The position numbers and the translations under genes were made by a program. Below the pieces are notes generated by a model. The model was not told the origin of the DNA. It did no database searches and saw only the letters and a list, made by a program, of their open reading frames with translations. Below are positions 10,252-19,441 of a DNA stretch of 64,000 nt, piece after piece. This stretch comes from an uncultured Cyclobacteriaceae bacterium (GTDB taxonomy: Bacteria; Bacteroidota; Bacteroidia; Cytophagales; Cyclobacteriaceae). Position 1 is the first letter of the stretch. Every line of letters begins with the position of its first letter. The stretch is from positions 62,001 to 126,000 of the forward strand of contig CANLOE010000003.1 of NCBI GenBank assembly GCA_947492745.1, read 5' to 3'.

Positions 10252-11913
10252 GTGAACGTTTTTAAAATATTTCAGCAAAAATCCAGATTGTTTTATATCT
10301 ACATTATACTTCTGGGAGGTGTGAGCAGTTTTGTGTACAGTTCCATACTGGTATTTCTCAATAATACCATTAGTGGAGAGTCCATCGGTCCATATCCAGA
10401 GTATGACTGGCTGATTTTTTCGGGACTGATCGTGTTCTCATTTGTCATGAGCAAGGTGTTTCAGAACTACATGGTCAATGTCACCAATGAAATCCTGTAT
10501 GGGCTGGAGCTATCGATTGTAGATAAACTCCGGCATACAGCTTTTGAGAATTTCGAGAAATTGGGTTCTCAGCGGTTTTATACGGCCATCAGTGATACTA
10601 GAGTACTGGCCAGGGTGCCCGAGGGTTTCGTCAATGCAATCAATTCGACCGTGATTACCGTATGTGGATTAGGTTACTTGTTCTGGATTTCTCCTATAGG
10701 AGGAGTCAGTGTGCTGACCGTGATGGGCATTCTTTTGACGGTTTATCTTTTGAGAAATAAAGGAATCGAAAGGGACTTGAGCGAGATAAGAGATCTGCAC
10801 GACCATTACTATGGCTATCTACGAGAGCTACTCTATGGGTTCAAGGAAATAAAAATGAGCAGCACAAGAAATGATAACCTGTTCAACAATTACATTAAAG
10901 AGAACCGTCAACAAGGCAAGGCTCTCGGAGTAAGGGCCTCTAAAAAGTATGTGGACAACGAATTGGTGGGTACCTATAGTTGGTACGTTGTACTCGGTGT
11001 CATTATTTTTCTTCTTCCTCAGATACTGTCCTTTGATCCTGTCCAGACGACTACATTTATTGCCGTCATTCTTTTTCTAATGGCGCCCATAGCGAGACTC
11101 ATTATGTTCCTACCCTTTTATACGGATGTGAAAATTGCCCTAAGTAGGATATACAGAATAGAAAAAGACCTGAAATCCTTCACGACGGATTACATCGACC
11201 CGAAAAGTCCCCCTTTTATAACAGGAGACTTTCATCAGATGAATTTCAACGACATTACTTATGATTACTATAATGATGACCACAAAGTTTTCTCCCTTGG
11301 TCCGATTGATCTGACCATATCCAAAGGGGAGGTTATATTCATAACGGGTGGAAACGGGAGTGGTAAAAGTACGTTTATAAATATCCTCACGGGACTTTAC
11401 AGACCCTCAGGAGGCAGTATCGATATCGACGGGCAGGTCCTTTCCAGCAAAGATTATCCAAGATACAGTGACAGCATGTCCGCTATCTTCACGAATCATT
11501 ACCTATTCAACGAAAACTTCTATGGTTTCGATCTGTCCAAAGAGGTCGTTGTACTAAAGGATTATATCCAAATGATGGACCTCGAAGAAATAGTGAAGGT
11601 CGATTATGAAAATAACAAAATCGACAGCAGGTTATCAAAAGGGCAGCAGAAGCGTTTGGCGATGATCTACAGCTTATTGGAGCAGAAGTCGATTATCGTA
11701 CTGGATGAATGGGCCGCAGAACAGGACCCCCGCTTTAGGGCCTATTTCTACCGGGAGTTTGTGCCAAAGCTCAAACAAATGGGAAAAACCATTATTGCGG
11801 TCACACATGATGATGACTATTATAACTGCGCCGATAGGGTCATCGATTTTGGTTTTGGGAAAATTCTGAAAGATAGACCTGTAGTTAAAAAGGCCATGCT
11901 CCGTCAGGAGTAG
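10252..11913 (+). CDS. Cyclic peptide export ABC transporter, SyrD/PvdE family
   Basis: The 553-residue protein joins an N-terminal transmembrane domain (several hydrophobic helices within residues 15-290) to an ATPase domain. Walker A is GGNGSGKST near residue 370, the signature is LSKGQQKRLAM, and Walker B runs into DEWAAEQDP, the wording typical of SyrD/PvdE-type half transporters found beside siderophore and lipopeptide NRPSs. The start is GTG, 31 bp after the NRPS stop and behind the purine-rich stretch AAAAAGAAGAAAAG, so co-transcription with the NRPS is likely. The expected role is moving the peptide, or a precursor, across the inner membrane. Length is normal for the family and all catalytic motifs are intact. 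Substrate is inferred from context only. Confidence 0.92.
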   Translation: MNVFKIFQQKSRLFYIYIILLGGVSSFVYSSILVFLNNTISGESIGPYPEYDWLIFSGLIVFSFVMSKVFQNYMVNVTNEILYGLELSIVDKLRHTAFENFEKLGSQRFYTAISDTRVLARVPEGFVNAINSTVITVCGLGYLFWISPIGGVSVLTVMGILLTVYLLRNKGIERDLSEIRDLHDHYYGYLRELLYGFKEIKMSSTRNDNLFNNYIKENRQQGKALGVRASKKYVDNELVGTYSWYVVLGVIIFLLPQILSFDPVQTTTFIAVILFLMAPIARLIMFLPFYTDVKIALSRIYRIEKDLKSFTTDYIDPKSPPFITGDFHQMNFNDITYDYYNDDHKVFSLGPIDLTISKGEVIFITGGNGSGKSTFINILTGLYRPSGGSIDIDGQVLSSKDYPRYSDSMSAIFTNHYLFNENFYGFDLSKEVVVLKDYIQMMDLEEIVKVDYENNKIDSRLSKGQQKRLAMIYSLLEQKSIIVLDEWAAEQDPRFRAYFYREFVPKLKQMGKTIIAVTHDDDYYNCADRVIDFGFGKILKDRPVVKKAMLRQE

Positions 11914-11917
11914 CCAT

Positions 11918-12010
11918 ATGGTCGATTTCCTTAGGGAAAATAGAATAGAAGAAGTATTGTCAATACCTAATAAAATCAATCCATTATTAATCATAGAACA
12001 ACAACCATGA
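11918..12010 (+). CDS. Possible 30-residue leader peptide coupled to the next gene
   Basis: A 30-codon ORF starts with ATG 7 nt after a good AGGAG (11906-11910) and ends in TGA that overlaps the ATG of the downstream diiron protein (ATGA at 12007-12010). It begins MVDFLRENRIEEV and ends LLIIEQQP. It fills the 93-bp gap between the transporter and the next gene. No family is recognised. The ribosome binding site plus the ATGA overlap suggest translational coupling, so it may be a real small protein or only a coupling leader. Chance cannot be excluded for an ORF this short. Confidence 0.4.
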   Translation: MVDFLRENRIEEVLSIPNKINPLLIIEQQP

Positions 12011-13626
12011 GTGAAAGATCAGTTTACCTCAAACCCAATGTAGTCATCGAACCACTAGTTGAAGGATGGTATGCATGGGCCCATCTCATATCACCGGCTA
12101 CAGCTGCGATGAACATCACAGGACGTCACTTAAAGATAATGAATTCCTATATCCAGGCTCCACAGATACATGCCGCTGCGGTAAAGAATCCTAAAATGTT
12201 GGGTGGGCCTTTTATGGATTTTGAAGGTAAAAGAGTGGACGATGTGAAATCGCTCAAAGAAAATACCTTGCGGGATCAAGCTGACATGATAGCACTGGCA
12301 GAAGCTATCAAGGAACTCGACACCATACTTAAAAATCACCCAAAAGGTTTTTCATTAGAGCCTCTATATGAAGAAGTTCCCGAAATCCTCAAAGGATACG
12401 TAGAACTGACCTATGACCTCAACGACAACGCCTCTTTCAGAGTATTCGAGTCCTTGCTCTATGAAAGTAAGTACTACAAACCCCAAACACAGAGTATTGC
12501 CTTCTGGATTACCGATAATGACCATCGACCATTTTGTCTGAGTACCCCTAAACTCGAAGAACCGGACGTCTTGCACCTGAGAATACCTTTTGACCACCCC
12601 GGCATAGATGAAATCAGTAAGATGAGGCGAACACCGCAGACGATAGAACACATAAAATCGTTCTTCGACTTGGACGGCCAGCAGGAAACGTTGCTGGAAA
12701 ACCTTTTTACCACAACACCCTACCCAGGCTATGAAAAGTACAGTGGGGATAAAATCCGAATGCGGTACTTTGGCCACGCTTGTATACTTATCGAAACCAA
12801 AGAAGTAAGTATTCTCGTTGACCCGCTCATCAGTTATTATGGATACCACTCCAACGTCAACCATTTTTCGGACCTAGATCTGCCCGATACGATAGACTAC
12901 ATATTGATTACCCATAATCACCAGGACCATATCCTGTTCGAAACACTGCTCCCCTTGAGACACAAGGTAAAAAACATCATCGTGCCCAGGACCAATACCA
13001 ATGTGCTACAGGATCCTAACCTAAAGTTGATGTTCAACCGTATAGGATTTGACAATATCATCGAAATCGACGAGATGGAAACCATTTCTTTCGGAGATAC
13101 CAAAGTCACGGGCCTGCCTTTTACGGGTGAGCACAGTGATCTGAATATTCAGGCCAAAGCTTGTTTTCATGTAAAAATCGATGAGTTTTCACTGCTTTTC
13201 GTAGCAGATTCCAGAGTGATGGAACCTAGGCTGTATGAGCATGTCCACCGGCAGGTAGGAGATATCGATGTCATATTTCTGGGTATGGAATGCGACGGAG
13301 CGCCACTGACATGGTTATACGGACCATTGCGTACCGAAGAGCTTTCCAGGGACAAAGATGGCAGTAGAAGACTGGCCGGTTCCGATTGTGAAAAAGGGAT
13401 GTCCCTGGTCAATATCTTTAATCCCAAAGAGGCTTATGTATATGCTATGGGGCAGGAACCTTGGGTCGAATTTATAAGCAGTGTGAAATATACCGATGAA
13501 TCCAATCCTATCCTTCAGTCTGATAGATTGGTGGCGGAGTGTCAGAGCAAGGGAATAACAGCGGAGAGGCTGTTCGGTGAAAAAGAACTGCTCTATGATA
13601 AGCAAGTGGTAGAGGAAATTGGGTAA
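12007..13626 (+). CDS. CmlA-family diiron (metallo-beta-lactamase fold) amino-acid beta-hydroxylase
   Basis: The 539-residue length and two-part layout (about 250-residue N-terminal domain, then a metallo-beta-lactamase fold) match CmlA, the chloramphenicol-pathway enzyme that beta-hydroxylates an amino acid tethered to an NRPS carrier. The metal motif HNHQDH gives His303, His305, Asp307 and His308. Glu375 lies in GEHSDL and Asp401 in VADSRV. From memory the CmlA ligands are His305, His307, Asp309, His310, Glu377, Asp403 and His480, so six positions match with a constant offset of two, including the Glu that marks this diiron class. No His occurs near 478 or anywhere after residue 411; the nearest polar residues are in MGQEP (482-486). 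The position after an NRPS and its exporter fits hydroxylation of a Glu/Gln or Leu residue of the peptide, but which one is not shown. Confidence 0.85.
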   Translation: MSERSVYLKPNVVIEPLVEGWYAWAHLISPATAAMNITGRHLKIMNSYIQAPQIHAAAVKNPKMLGGPFMDFEGKRVDDVKSLKENTLRDQADMIALAEAIKELDTILKNHPKGFSLEPLYEEVPEILKGYVELTYDLNDNASFRVFESLLYESKYYKPQTQSIAFWITDNDHRPFCLSTPKLEEPDVLHLRIPFDHPGIDEISKMRRTPQTIEHIKSFFDLDGQQETLLENLFTTTPYPGYEKYSGDKIRMRYFGHACILIETKEVSILVDPLISYYGYHSNVNHFSDLDLPDTIDYILITHNHQDHILFETLLPLRHKVKNIIVPRTNTNVLQDPNLKLMFNRIGFDNIIEIDEMETISFGDTKVTGLPFTGEHSDLNIQAKACFHVKIDEFSLLFVADSRVMEPRLYEHVHRQVGDIDVIFLGMECDGAPLTWLYGPLRTEELSRDKDGSRRLAGSDCEKGMSLVNIFNPKEAYVYAMGQEPWVEFISSVKYTDESNPILQSDRLVAECQSKGITAERLFGEKELLYDKQVVEEIG

Positions 13627-13711
13627 GAAAGGCTTATGATAATGCTATTTTATGTTGATTTACAGCTATTTAATACCGCAATAGAAGGGCTAATGCATGA
13701 TCCGGGTTCAA

Positions 13712-14036
13712 CCCAAATTGATGGATAGAAATCGTGATGAGCATATAATACAAACTTAGCTTTTAACTATCGCATATCTTCCTGTTCATTTTGTTTCACT
13801 CTGCGTTGACCATCCTCGGGATAGCGCTGCTATCCCTGCGGTGTTCGCCTTGATTGAAAAAAAATGACCCGCGCAATCCTATACGACATTTAAAACCCAA
13901 ATTTGTATAAATAGCAAAATACCGGCCATTTGTATTCGTTCGGCATAGCACCGCTATGGTGAATGAAGACCAGTGGGCAAAGCTTCCGGTATGAAGCTAT
14001 TTATGCGCGGAATAGGTTCTCTATTGATCATTTGGG
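13712..14036. repeat. R2 element, full length, interrupted by an R1 element
   Basis: A 163-bp R2 element split by a 159-bp R1 insertion. Termini are near-perfect inverted repeats (CCCAAATTGATGGATAGA at the left; TCTATTGATCATTTGGG at the right), flanked by direct TTCAA at 13707-13711 and 14037-14041. The interior is almost identical to the intact copy at 17757-17920 and includes the hairpin CATAGC-ACC-GCTATG. It has no coding capacity. It looks like a MITE-type non-autonomous element. Confidence 0.85.
13749..13907 (-). repeat. R1 element (159 bp), inserted in R2
   Basis: Reverse-orientation copy of a 159-bp element also present at 16792, 20542 and 47765. Ends are TACAAACTT...AAATTTGTA, with TAA duplicated at 13746-13748 and 13908-13910. 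Removing the element plus one TAA restores an uninterrupted R2 sequence, which defines its ends. The interior is a long imperfect palindrome around GGATAGC-GCT-GCTATCC. Confidence 0.9.
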
Positions 14037-14109
14037 TTCAAATGTAAAAAAGGGAGGAGCCTATGCCTACCGCGGGACTCTGCGGAATCCCGCAGGGTAT
14101 AAACGAGAA

Positions 14110-14140
14110 AAGCCCTAGCCTGAATTTCAGGCTAGGGCTT
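14110..14140 (-). terminator. Rho-independent terminator of the deacetylase operon
   Basis: A perfect 14-bp stem (AAGCCCTAGCCTGA with its complement at 14127-14140) and a 3-nt loop lie 29 bp past the stop of the minus-strand deacetylase gene. Read on the minus strand, the stem is followed by TTCTCGTTT. On the + strand no T-run follows, so the terminator serves the leftward operon. Confidence 0.85.
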
Positions 14141-14168
14141 CAAGGGAAGTGGTCTATCAGGGTGTGGA

Positions 14169-15305
14169 TTAGATAGTATCGGGCCTAGACCATGTGATGC
14201 CGGCACCTTTAAAGTAATCATAAATGATTGGCAGTGCTTTTTGTGCTTTGCGATGGATATCATGAAACAATAAGATGCCTTTTCGCCATAGTAACATCAG
14301 TTTTACCTGTCGACGGGCTACCTGTGCTGTACTTAATGCAGAACTCCAATCTCTGGAATCTATATTCCACAAAATGATCTTGGCATTTCTTTCTGCGAAA
14401 TAATCTACCAATAATTGACTTCTTTGGCCGTAGGGTGGTCTAAAGTACAATAACCTATCGCTGTCCTTTACTGGAAAAATGCGCTGGAGCAGTTGATTGG
14501 TATCGTCTATGGAAGCTCTCCAGTAAGCATAGTGCTGATGCGATCTGTGGATCCTGCCATGAGAGAATACCTTGTTTTCTCCGTACAGATTACGGACAGC
14601 TTGTGCTGAGGAAGCGTTGAGCCTCTTTTCCAGATTGTCCCCCAGAACAAAAAACATCCCTTTCAGACCATACCTGTCCAATACGCTGATCAGCTCGTCC
14701 GTAGGTCCACCGATTGTGGTAGGACCATCATCAAAGGAGAGCAAAAAATGCTTATCGGGAAAATCATGTCCTTGGATTTCATTTGTTGAAAACTGTAAAA
14801 TTTCACTGGTGACTTTTGGGTATAAGGCCGCTAAGCGTATCTGCTCATTGATATAATCCGCATAAAAAAGGGCAGTCTCATGATACCAGTTCAAGAAGTC
14901 CGGGGGCAACGTTTGTCTCAGGCTAATTGAGGACAGTGACTCCCAGGAACTGTTCTTTTTGATAGCAATAACATCGTCTAATGAGGTGTCGGAAAGTTTT
15001 CCGAAATTGGCCAGTATCCTTTCTTTTGTTTGCGTTTTCCATTTCTTTACAGATTGCATTTTGATGTCCTTTACTTTGACCTTGGTGGACAGGACCGTTT
15101 CTGTATAAGAATCATAACGGTTAAGGACTTCTATAAAGACCAGCATTTCACATTTCGAAGCCACATCGAATCCATCATCGGAAGTTATCGGAAGAGGCCA
15201 TTCCTTGTCGGCGACAGACATTGTATAGCTCACTGGCCCATCCGCAAAAGAGGAGAAAGACAGTAAAAAAAGCAAACTATATAGCGTTACCGGATAGTTG
15301 GCCAT
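14169..15305 (-). CDS. Secreted polysaccharide deacetylase (CE4/NodB domain)
   Basis: 378 residues with an N-terminal hydrophobic signal (residues about 7-21). The C-terminal half carries the CE4 metal-dependent deacetylase motifs: SFDDGPT (motif 1, the DD pair), the His-rich SHGRIHRSH (motif 2), YFRPPYG (motif 3), a DSRDW segment (motif 4) and LLFHDIH (motif 5), so the enzyme should be active. The family removes N- or O-acetyl groups from peptidoglycan, chitin or other envelope glycans. The substrate cannot be told from sequence. The N-terminal 190 residues are not recognised. It is the second gene of a two-gene operon, 1 bp after the TPR protein gene, and ends before a strong terminator. 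There is no obvious link with the flanking biosynthetic clusters. Confidence 0.88.
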   Translation of the reverse strand: MANYPVTLYSLLFLLSFSSFADGPVSYTMSVADKEWPLPITSDDGFDVASKCEMLVFIEVLNRYDSYTETVLSTKVKVKDIKMQSVKKWKTQTKERILANFGKLSDTSLDDVIAIKKNSSWESLSSISLRQTLPPDFLNWYHETALFYADYINEQIRLAALYPKVTSEILQFSTNEIQGHDFPDKHFLLSFDDGPTTIGGPTDELISVLDRYGLKGMFFVLGDNLEKRLNASSAQAVRNLYGENKVFSHGRIHRSHQHYAYWRASIDDTNQLLQRIFPVKDSDRLLYFRPPYGQRSQLLVDYFAERNAKIILWNIDSRDWSSALSTAQVARRQVKLMLLWRKGILLFHDIHRKAQKALPIIYDYFKGAGITWSRPDTI

Positions 15306-15306
15306 A

Positions 15307-16479
15307 TTACCTTAGTTTTTCGGACATTCTTTGTATCCCCTTATCATAGGCATCATGCTGTCTGTTTTCTCTCGCTAACTTAAAGTTGCGCAGTGCATCT
15401 GCCCACTGTCCTTTCTTCTCATAGATTCGAGCGATATTGTAGTAGGAACTTGCTCTAATAATGTGTGCACTATTGCCATAGGCCAGGTCTATTGCTTTTC
15501 TGTTTGCCCATAAAGCCTCGGCTTCTTTGTTCAATTTTTGAAAAGCCAGCCCCAGGTTACTGTAAGCTTGACCATTTCTATGATTCAGCTCTATGGCATT
15601 TTGATATAGGGACACGGCACTTTCCAGATTCCCCGCATGGTATTCTTGCTCCCCTTTTCTATTCACTATGGTTGATTCTGTCTTGTCAGAGTTTGAAACA
15701 ATGGAGTTGTCACCATTGAATCTATAGTTGCGTAGAATCGTTTTCACGCCTTGCCACGTGGTTGCATTTTTAAAATCACCCACATTGACGATGTTTCCCA
15801 TCTCATCGACCAAAAAAGGTATCCAGATATTGCCTTTTTTTCCTCTGGGGATGCTATAGGTTTTGATGAGCGTATTGCCGATGTATACAAATACTTTGGC
15901 ACCACTGGAGTAGGAGAGGTTCGAGTTATTGATCGATGTTCTGTCGGAGTAGTTATGGACTGCATATACATATTTTTTGCCCTGTTCTTTTCGGCTTATG
16001 GTGATTGTTTCCGGCCCATAACTATCTGTGTCATCGACATCCAGATCTGCCTGCGAAGCTTCTTTGTTATGATAGCAGACATAGCCGCCCGCATAGGACA
16101 AGTGAGAATCGATGTCTCTCGGAGTGCTTCCCCAGTTCAACACGATCCGCATTCCATCTAGGTTTTGTAGCGTAGGACTGATAGCGTAGGTCAGCCCACC
16201 ACAGGGACACTTCGTGATCAATGGAGAATAGCCGTCTTTTTTTATGATGACGATCATCTCAGGATCATCCCGGTATTTTTGGGGTATGGTGACGATTCCT
16301 GAGGCATTGGTATACTCTACCATGGATATCGCTCCGTTTTTCTGAAAAATAACCTCAGCATTTGGTATTACTTTATCTTTTACGGTAGCACTCAATACCA
16401 ATATTTCTGACGATGTCTGTGCCGCTACTACTGTGTTGAACAGTAGCAATACCGCAATTAAAAAAAAGGTTGTTTTCAT
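15307..16479 (-). CDS. Secreted TPR protein with YfaP-like beta domain
   Basis: 390 residues starting with a typical signal peptide (MKTTFFLIAVLLLFNTVVAAQ). Residues about 25-95 resemble a carboxypeptidase-regulatory beta-sandwich (TNASGIVTIP...KKDGYSPL). Residues about 108-230 contain RIVLNWGSTPRDIDSHL, which resembles the YfaP/DUF2135 type of extracellular domain with its LxWG...PRDLDSH motif. Three TPR-like repeats occupy about residues 275-390 (EYHAGNLESAVSLYQNAIEL, then QAYSNLGLAFQKL, then SYYNIARIYEKKGQWADAL). It is probably a periplasmic or outer-membrane-associated scaffold. It leads the operon with the deacetylase, so it may present or bind the same glycan; that is inference. Exact function is unknown. 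Confidence 0.75.
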   Translation of the reverse strand: MKTTFFLIAVLLLFNTVVAAQTSSEILVLSATVKDKVIPNAEVIFQKNGAISMVEYTNASGIVTIPQKYRDDPEMIVIIKKDGYSPLITKCPCGGLTYAISPTLQNLDGMRIVLNWGSTPRDIDSHLSYAGGYVCYHNKEASQADLDVDDTDSYGPETITISRKEQGKKYVYAVHNYSDRTSINNSNLSYSSGAKVFVYIGNTLIKTYSIPRGKKGNIWIPFLVDEMGNIVNVGDFKNATTWQGVKTILRNYRFNGDNSIVSNSDKTESTIVNRKGEQEYHAGNLESAVSLYQNAIELNHRNGQAYSNLGLAFQKLNKEAEALWANRKAIDLAYGNSAHIIRASSYYNIARIYEKKGQWADALRNFKLARENRQHDAYDKGIQRMSEKLR

Positions 16480-16719
16480 AATAATTGGAAGTTTTGCTGC
16501 ATCTCGGATTTGAGTTCGACCCTCACCAAAATATGCGCTCTGTTGTTTGTTTTTGATGGATTTTACTTGTGTATTGACCTTGGAAAGCCAAATTATGAAA
16601 ACTATTCTATAAAACTTTTAAAAACATTCTTTTAGTGGTGCAATGGTCTTTTCTTTCTGACAGCTCGTGGATATGTTCTGCCCGAACTATGCCTTGGAGC
16701 TCCTTTATGAGGGCTTAAA

Positions 16720-16774
16720 CCCAAATTGATCGATAGAAATCGTGATGAGCGTATAAATTATTGATCATTTTGGG
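16720..16774. repeat. R2 deletion derivative (55 bp)
   Basis: Retains the left end (CCCAAATTGATCGATAGAAA and the following GATGAGCGTATAAA) joined directly to the right end (TTGATCATTTTGGG), so about 110 bp of the interior are missing. The flanks are TTAAA and TTTAA, not identical. An R1 copy begins 17 bp downstream. Confidence 0.75.
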
Positions 16775-16791
16775 TTTAAAACAGTCTCTTA

Positions 16792-16950
16792 TACAAATTT
16801 GGGTTTCAAATGTCGTATAAGATTCCGCGGGTCATTTTGTTTCAATCAAGGCGGTAACCGCAGGGATAGCAGCGCTATCCCGAGGATGGTCAACGCAGAG
16901 TGAAGCAAAATGAACAAGAAGATATGCGATAGTTAAAAGCTAAGTTTGTA
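16792..16950 (+). repeat. R1 element (159 bp)
   Basis: Forward copy with ends TACAAATTT and AAGTTTGTA, flanked by TTA at 16789-16791 and 16951-16953. The centre is GGATAGC-AGC-GCTATCC, and the arms (CATTTTGTTTCAATC against the complement of GAGTGAAGCAAAATG) pair imperfectly, so a transcript would fold into one long hairpin. Confidence 0.9.
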
Positions 16951-17756
16951 TTAGAAGGAATCAATGAAAATCGTTTCATGAAACACCTATGGAGACAAAT
17001 GGCAGAGTGGACTGAATGCAGGATTCGGGTTGAACAGACAGTACAGCGCTGCATCAAAAATCGATACCGCTACAAATAACAAATAAGGGCTAGCTTATGC
17101 ATAAACCTGATGACCTGATAAATAAAGGATGTGATAAGATTTTTTTTTTTTTTTTTTGATAATATTATTATTTTAAATAGTGAAAAATAAATTAATTAAG
17201 CCTAATTTATAATTTTTATGCTTTTTTAATTATTCATATGTGCTTTCTGCTGTTTTTTTCTATACTTTGATTCTGTCATTTACTGAGACCAATATCCCTG
17301 CCTATCCTAGGGTGGGAATCACAGGATTATGCGAACTTAATCAAACTAAACCTGACTGCATTGAAATTTCCCATGCACTATATGAACCATAATATCCACA
17401 TTATGCCTCTATTTCAAACTCTTTCAGCGAGGTACATATACTATAGACTGTACCATATCATAAAGATTGGTTGATGGAGATGCCAAAGTTTTATCCAAGG
17501 GTCACATTGAACTATTGACTATGCACATTGAGGACGGTCATGCTGTTTTTTTGTTATAAAAAATTGATATTCAATGGTTTGAATGTAGGGGGGATATAGA
17601 ATCTCGAAATCAGTATTTTCATATAGTTCACTCATCTGGAAATCAGATCTACTCCATTAAGCCTTTGAAAATAAACGAATAGTAGAAGATTCCTTCTATT
17701 CCTACACGAGTAAGTTGAACAAAAAAAATAGACAAATGAATGAACCATGGATTGAA

Positions 17757-17920
17757 CCCAAATTGATCGATAGAAATCGTGATGAGCGTATAAATAGTAA
17801 AATACCGGCCATTTGGATTCGTTCGGCATAGCACCGCTATGGTGAATGAAGACCGGTGGGCAAAGCTTCCGGTAGGAAGCTATTTATGCGCGGAATAGGT
17901 TCTCTATTGATCATTTTGGG
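17757..17920. repeat. R2 element, intact 164-bp copy
   Basis: Inverted termini CCCAAATTGATCGATAGA and its near complement at the right end (16 of 18 positions match), with direct repeats TTGAA at 17752-17756 and 17921-17925. The core hairpin is CATAGC-ACC-GCTATG. No ORF is present. This is the reference copy showing where R1 inserted in the 13712 copy. Confidence 0.88.
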
Positions 17921-19170
17921 TTGAACTAATTGATTGATATGGAGTCATCCATAAGACCCATTGCCGCTTATCGTAATAGTGCAGTCTGTGGATTTTCAAC
18001 GGAAATTTTACAGTATAGCAAGCACTGTCAAGAAAACAGGAACTTACTATGGATATCGTCCATACAGATTCCATCTGTCCGTTGTATTACTGATGTGAAC
18101 ATAAAATTAAGATACATATCAAAACAGAACCCATGAGATAGTAGTAGAACCTATTACTGTTCGTAGCAGGATAATCTAGAATGTTGGTTAACTCTGGGTA
18201 AGGCGTTCAAAGCTTAGTTCAATAAGCCATAGATGTAAAAGACTGTTCTGGCAGCTGTTATTTTAGAATTTGTTACTGCTTAATTTCAGAGAGGTACAAT
18301 CATAAAAATAATATTCAGAGGATTTAGCCGACGAAAGTGGCCTTTATCCATTTTCATTTCAGTAAAACCCGACGCATGTACCATAAGTCTTGAATGGATG
18401 TACTTTTCTTTTTCGGGTAAGTGGATGGAGTCGTATTTGTACTCAAGAAAAAATAGAAGGGAAAACCTTATGGATAATGGCCATGGAGAAAAACCCGGAT
18501 AGTGTTGAATCGTTACGAATGGACTTGCCAATGGACCTTTGGAAAATAGTGGTGCCTAAGTCAACAAACTATCTTGTCCTAAATCAATTGCGTTTGGCTC
18601 TAAAAAGAAAATCCCGAGAAAGAGTAATTTCAAAAGAAAAATACAGCCTTTATAGCGGCTATACTATGATGTAATCAATACACCTGGGATTGTATTGCGT
18701 GTACCTGTCTTATCATACCTGAGCCTCACTTTAAAATTACTATGAACAATTGCGGTCCAGGATGAGATGCAATCCCAATCAAAAGTTAAGGATTCCAATT
18801 AATTTTTAAATAGGAGTTTTTTTTTAGGACAAAATAGTATTTATTCAAATGCCTCTTAAGTCCTTTATTTATAGATTGAAGTGAATTTTCAACCCTATGG
18901 TCTGCTAGCTCAATATGGGAAAAGATATCTTCATTGTATTGAAACGAAAAGAAATATCTTAGGAAATATACTTCGCGTTATTTATATTTAGAGAAATGAA
19001 CAAAAAAAAACCTTACCAATATGGTATACTGTCCATTACTCTCAACAACCAAAAAAAACCATTCTTATAGTTACAGGTATTAAACCTTATGGAAAATAGA
19101 AATAAGTATCAACTTTAGGTTGATTTCATTGACTGACTACGTCAAATGATGAAATACATCTGACAGATTG

Positions 19171-19198
19171 CCAGCAGGAAATCGGAGTGTCCTGTTGG
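19171..19198 (+). promoter_or_regulatory. Hairpin upstream of the NusG-like gene
   Basis: CCAGCAGGA and TCCTGTTGG form a 9-bp stem (one G-T pair) with a 10-nt loop, 240 bp before the antiterminator gene. No T-run follows. It could be a leader structure or a chance palindrome. Confidence 0.25.
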
Positions 19199-19441
19199 TA
19201 AATCAATAGGTGATATTTATAGACCTCTGATTATTCATATACAGAGAGAGGCTTTTGTTATAATAATAACCTTGTGAAGCATTGCTTTATCGCAATATGC
19301 AGGTTGCCGGAGTGCCTTTTGAATTCGTTAAACGAAGAACCAATTTCAAGAAGATAAAGTATGGAATAGTCGTTATGGGACTTAAGTGGCGAAGCTGTGT
19401 TCTTGACTGAATTCATGAATTTAGAAAATATAGGTTTATAG

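Larger units (their letters stand above)
16480..19441. other. Gene-poor region with repeats
   Basis: About 3 kb between divergent units. It contains an R2 deletion derivative, R1 and R2 elements, an 18-base T run (17140-17157) followed by very AT-rich DNA to about 17240, and a hairpin before the NusG-like gene. Open frames here (for example 17930-18136 and 18390-18674 on +) are short, lack recognisable domains and look random. I see no transposase, integrase, tRNA or other RNA gene. The promoters of both flanking operons should lie here, but I could not place them with confidence. Confidence 0.6.

Noticed and set aside
13704-13714. GGGTTCAACCC looks like a tRNA T-arm.
   Set aside because: No acceptor, D or anticodon arms fit around it. 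The palindrome arises where the TTCAA duplication meets the R2 terminus.
16849-16861. GGCGGTA in one R1 copy resembles the ops element recognised by RfaH.
   Set aside because: The other forward R1 copies read GGCGAGA at this place and one copy is in a different context, so the match is most likely chance.
16978-17079. A 33-codon + strand ORF just after an R1 copy (MKHLWRQMAEW...).
   Set aside because: No RBS, no recognisable domain, and it lies in a repeat-rich gene-poor stretch; not distinguishable from chance.
17930-18674. Short + strand frames at 17930-18136 and 18390-18674.
   Set aside because: Composition and residues look random, with no domain, RBS or operon context.
16480-19441. Search for a transposase that could mobilise R1, R2 or R3.
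   Set aside because: No frame with DDE, HUH or serine/tyrosine recombinase motifs was seen in the gene-poor region; the source must be elsewhere.
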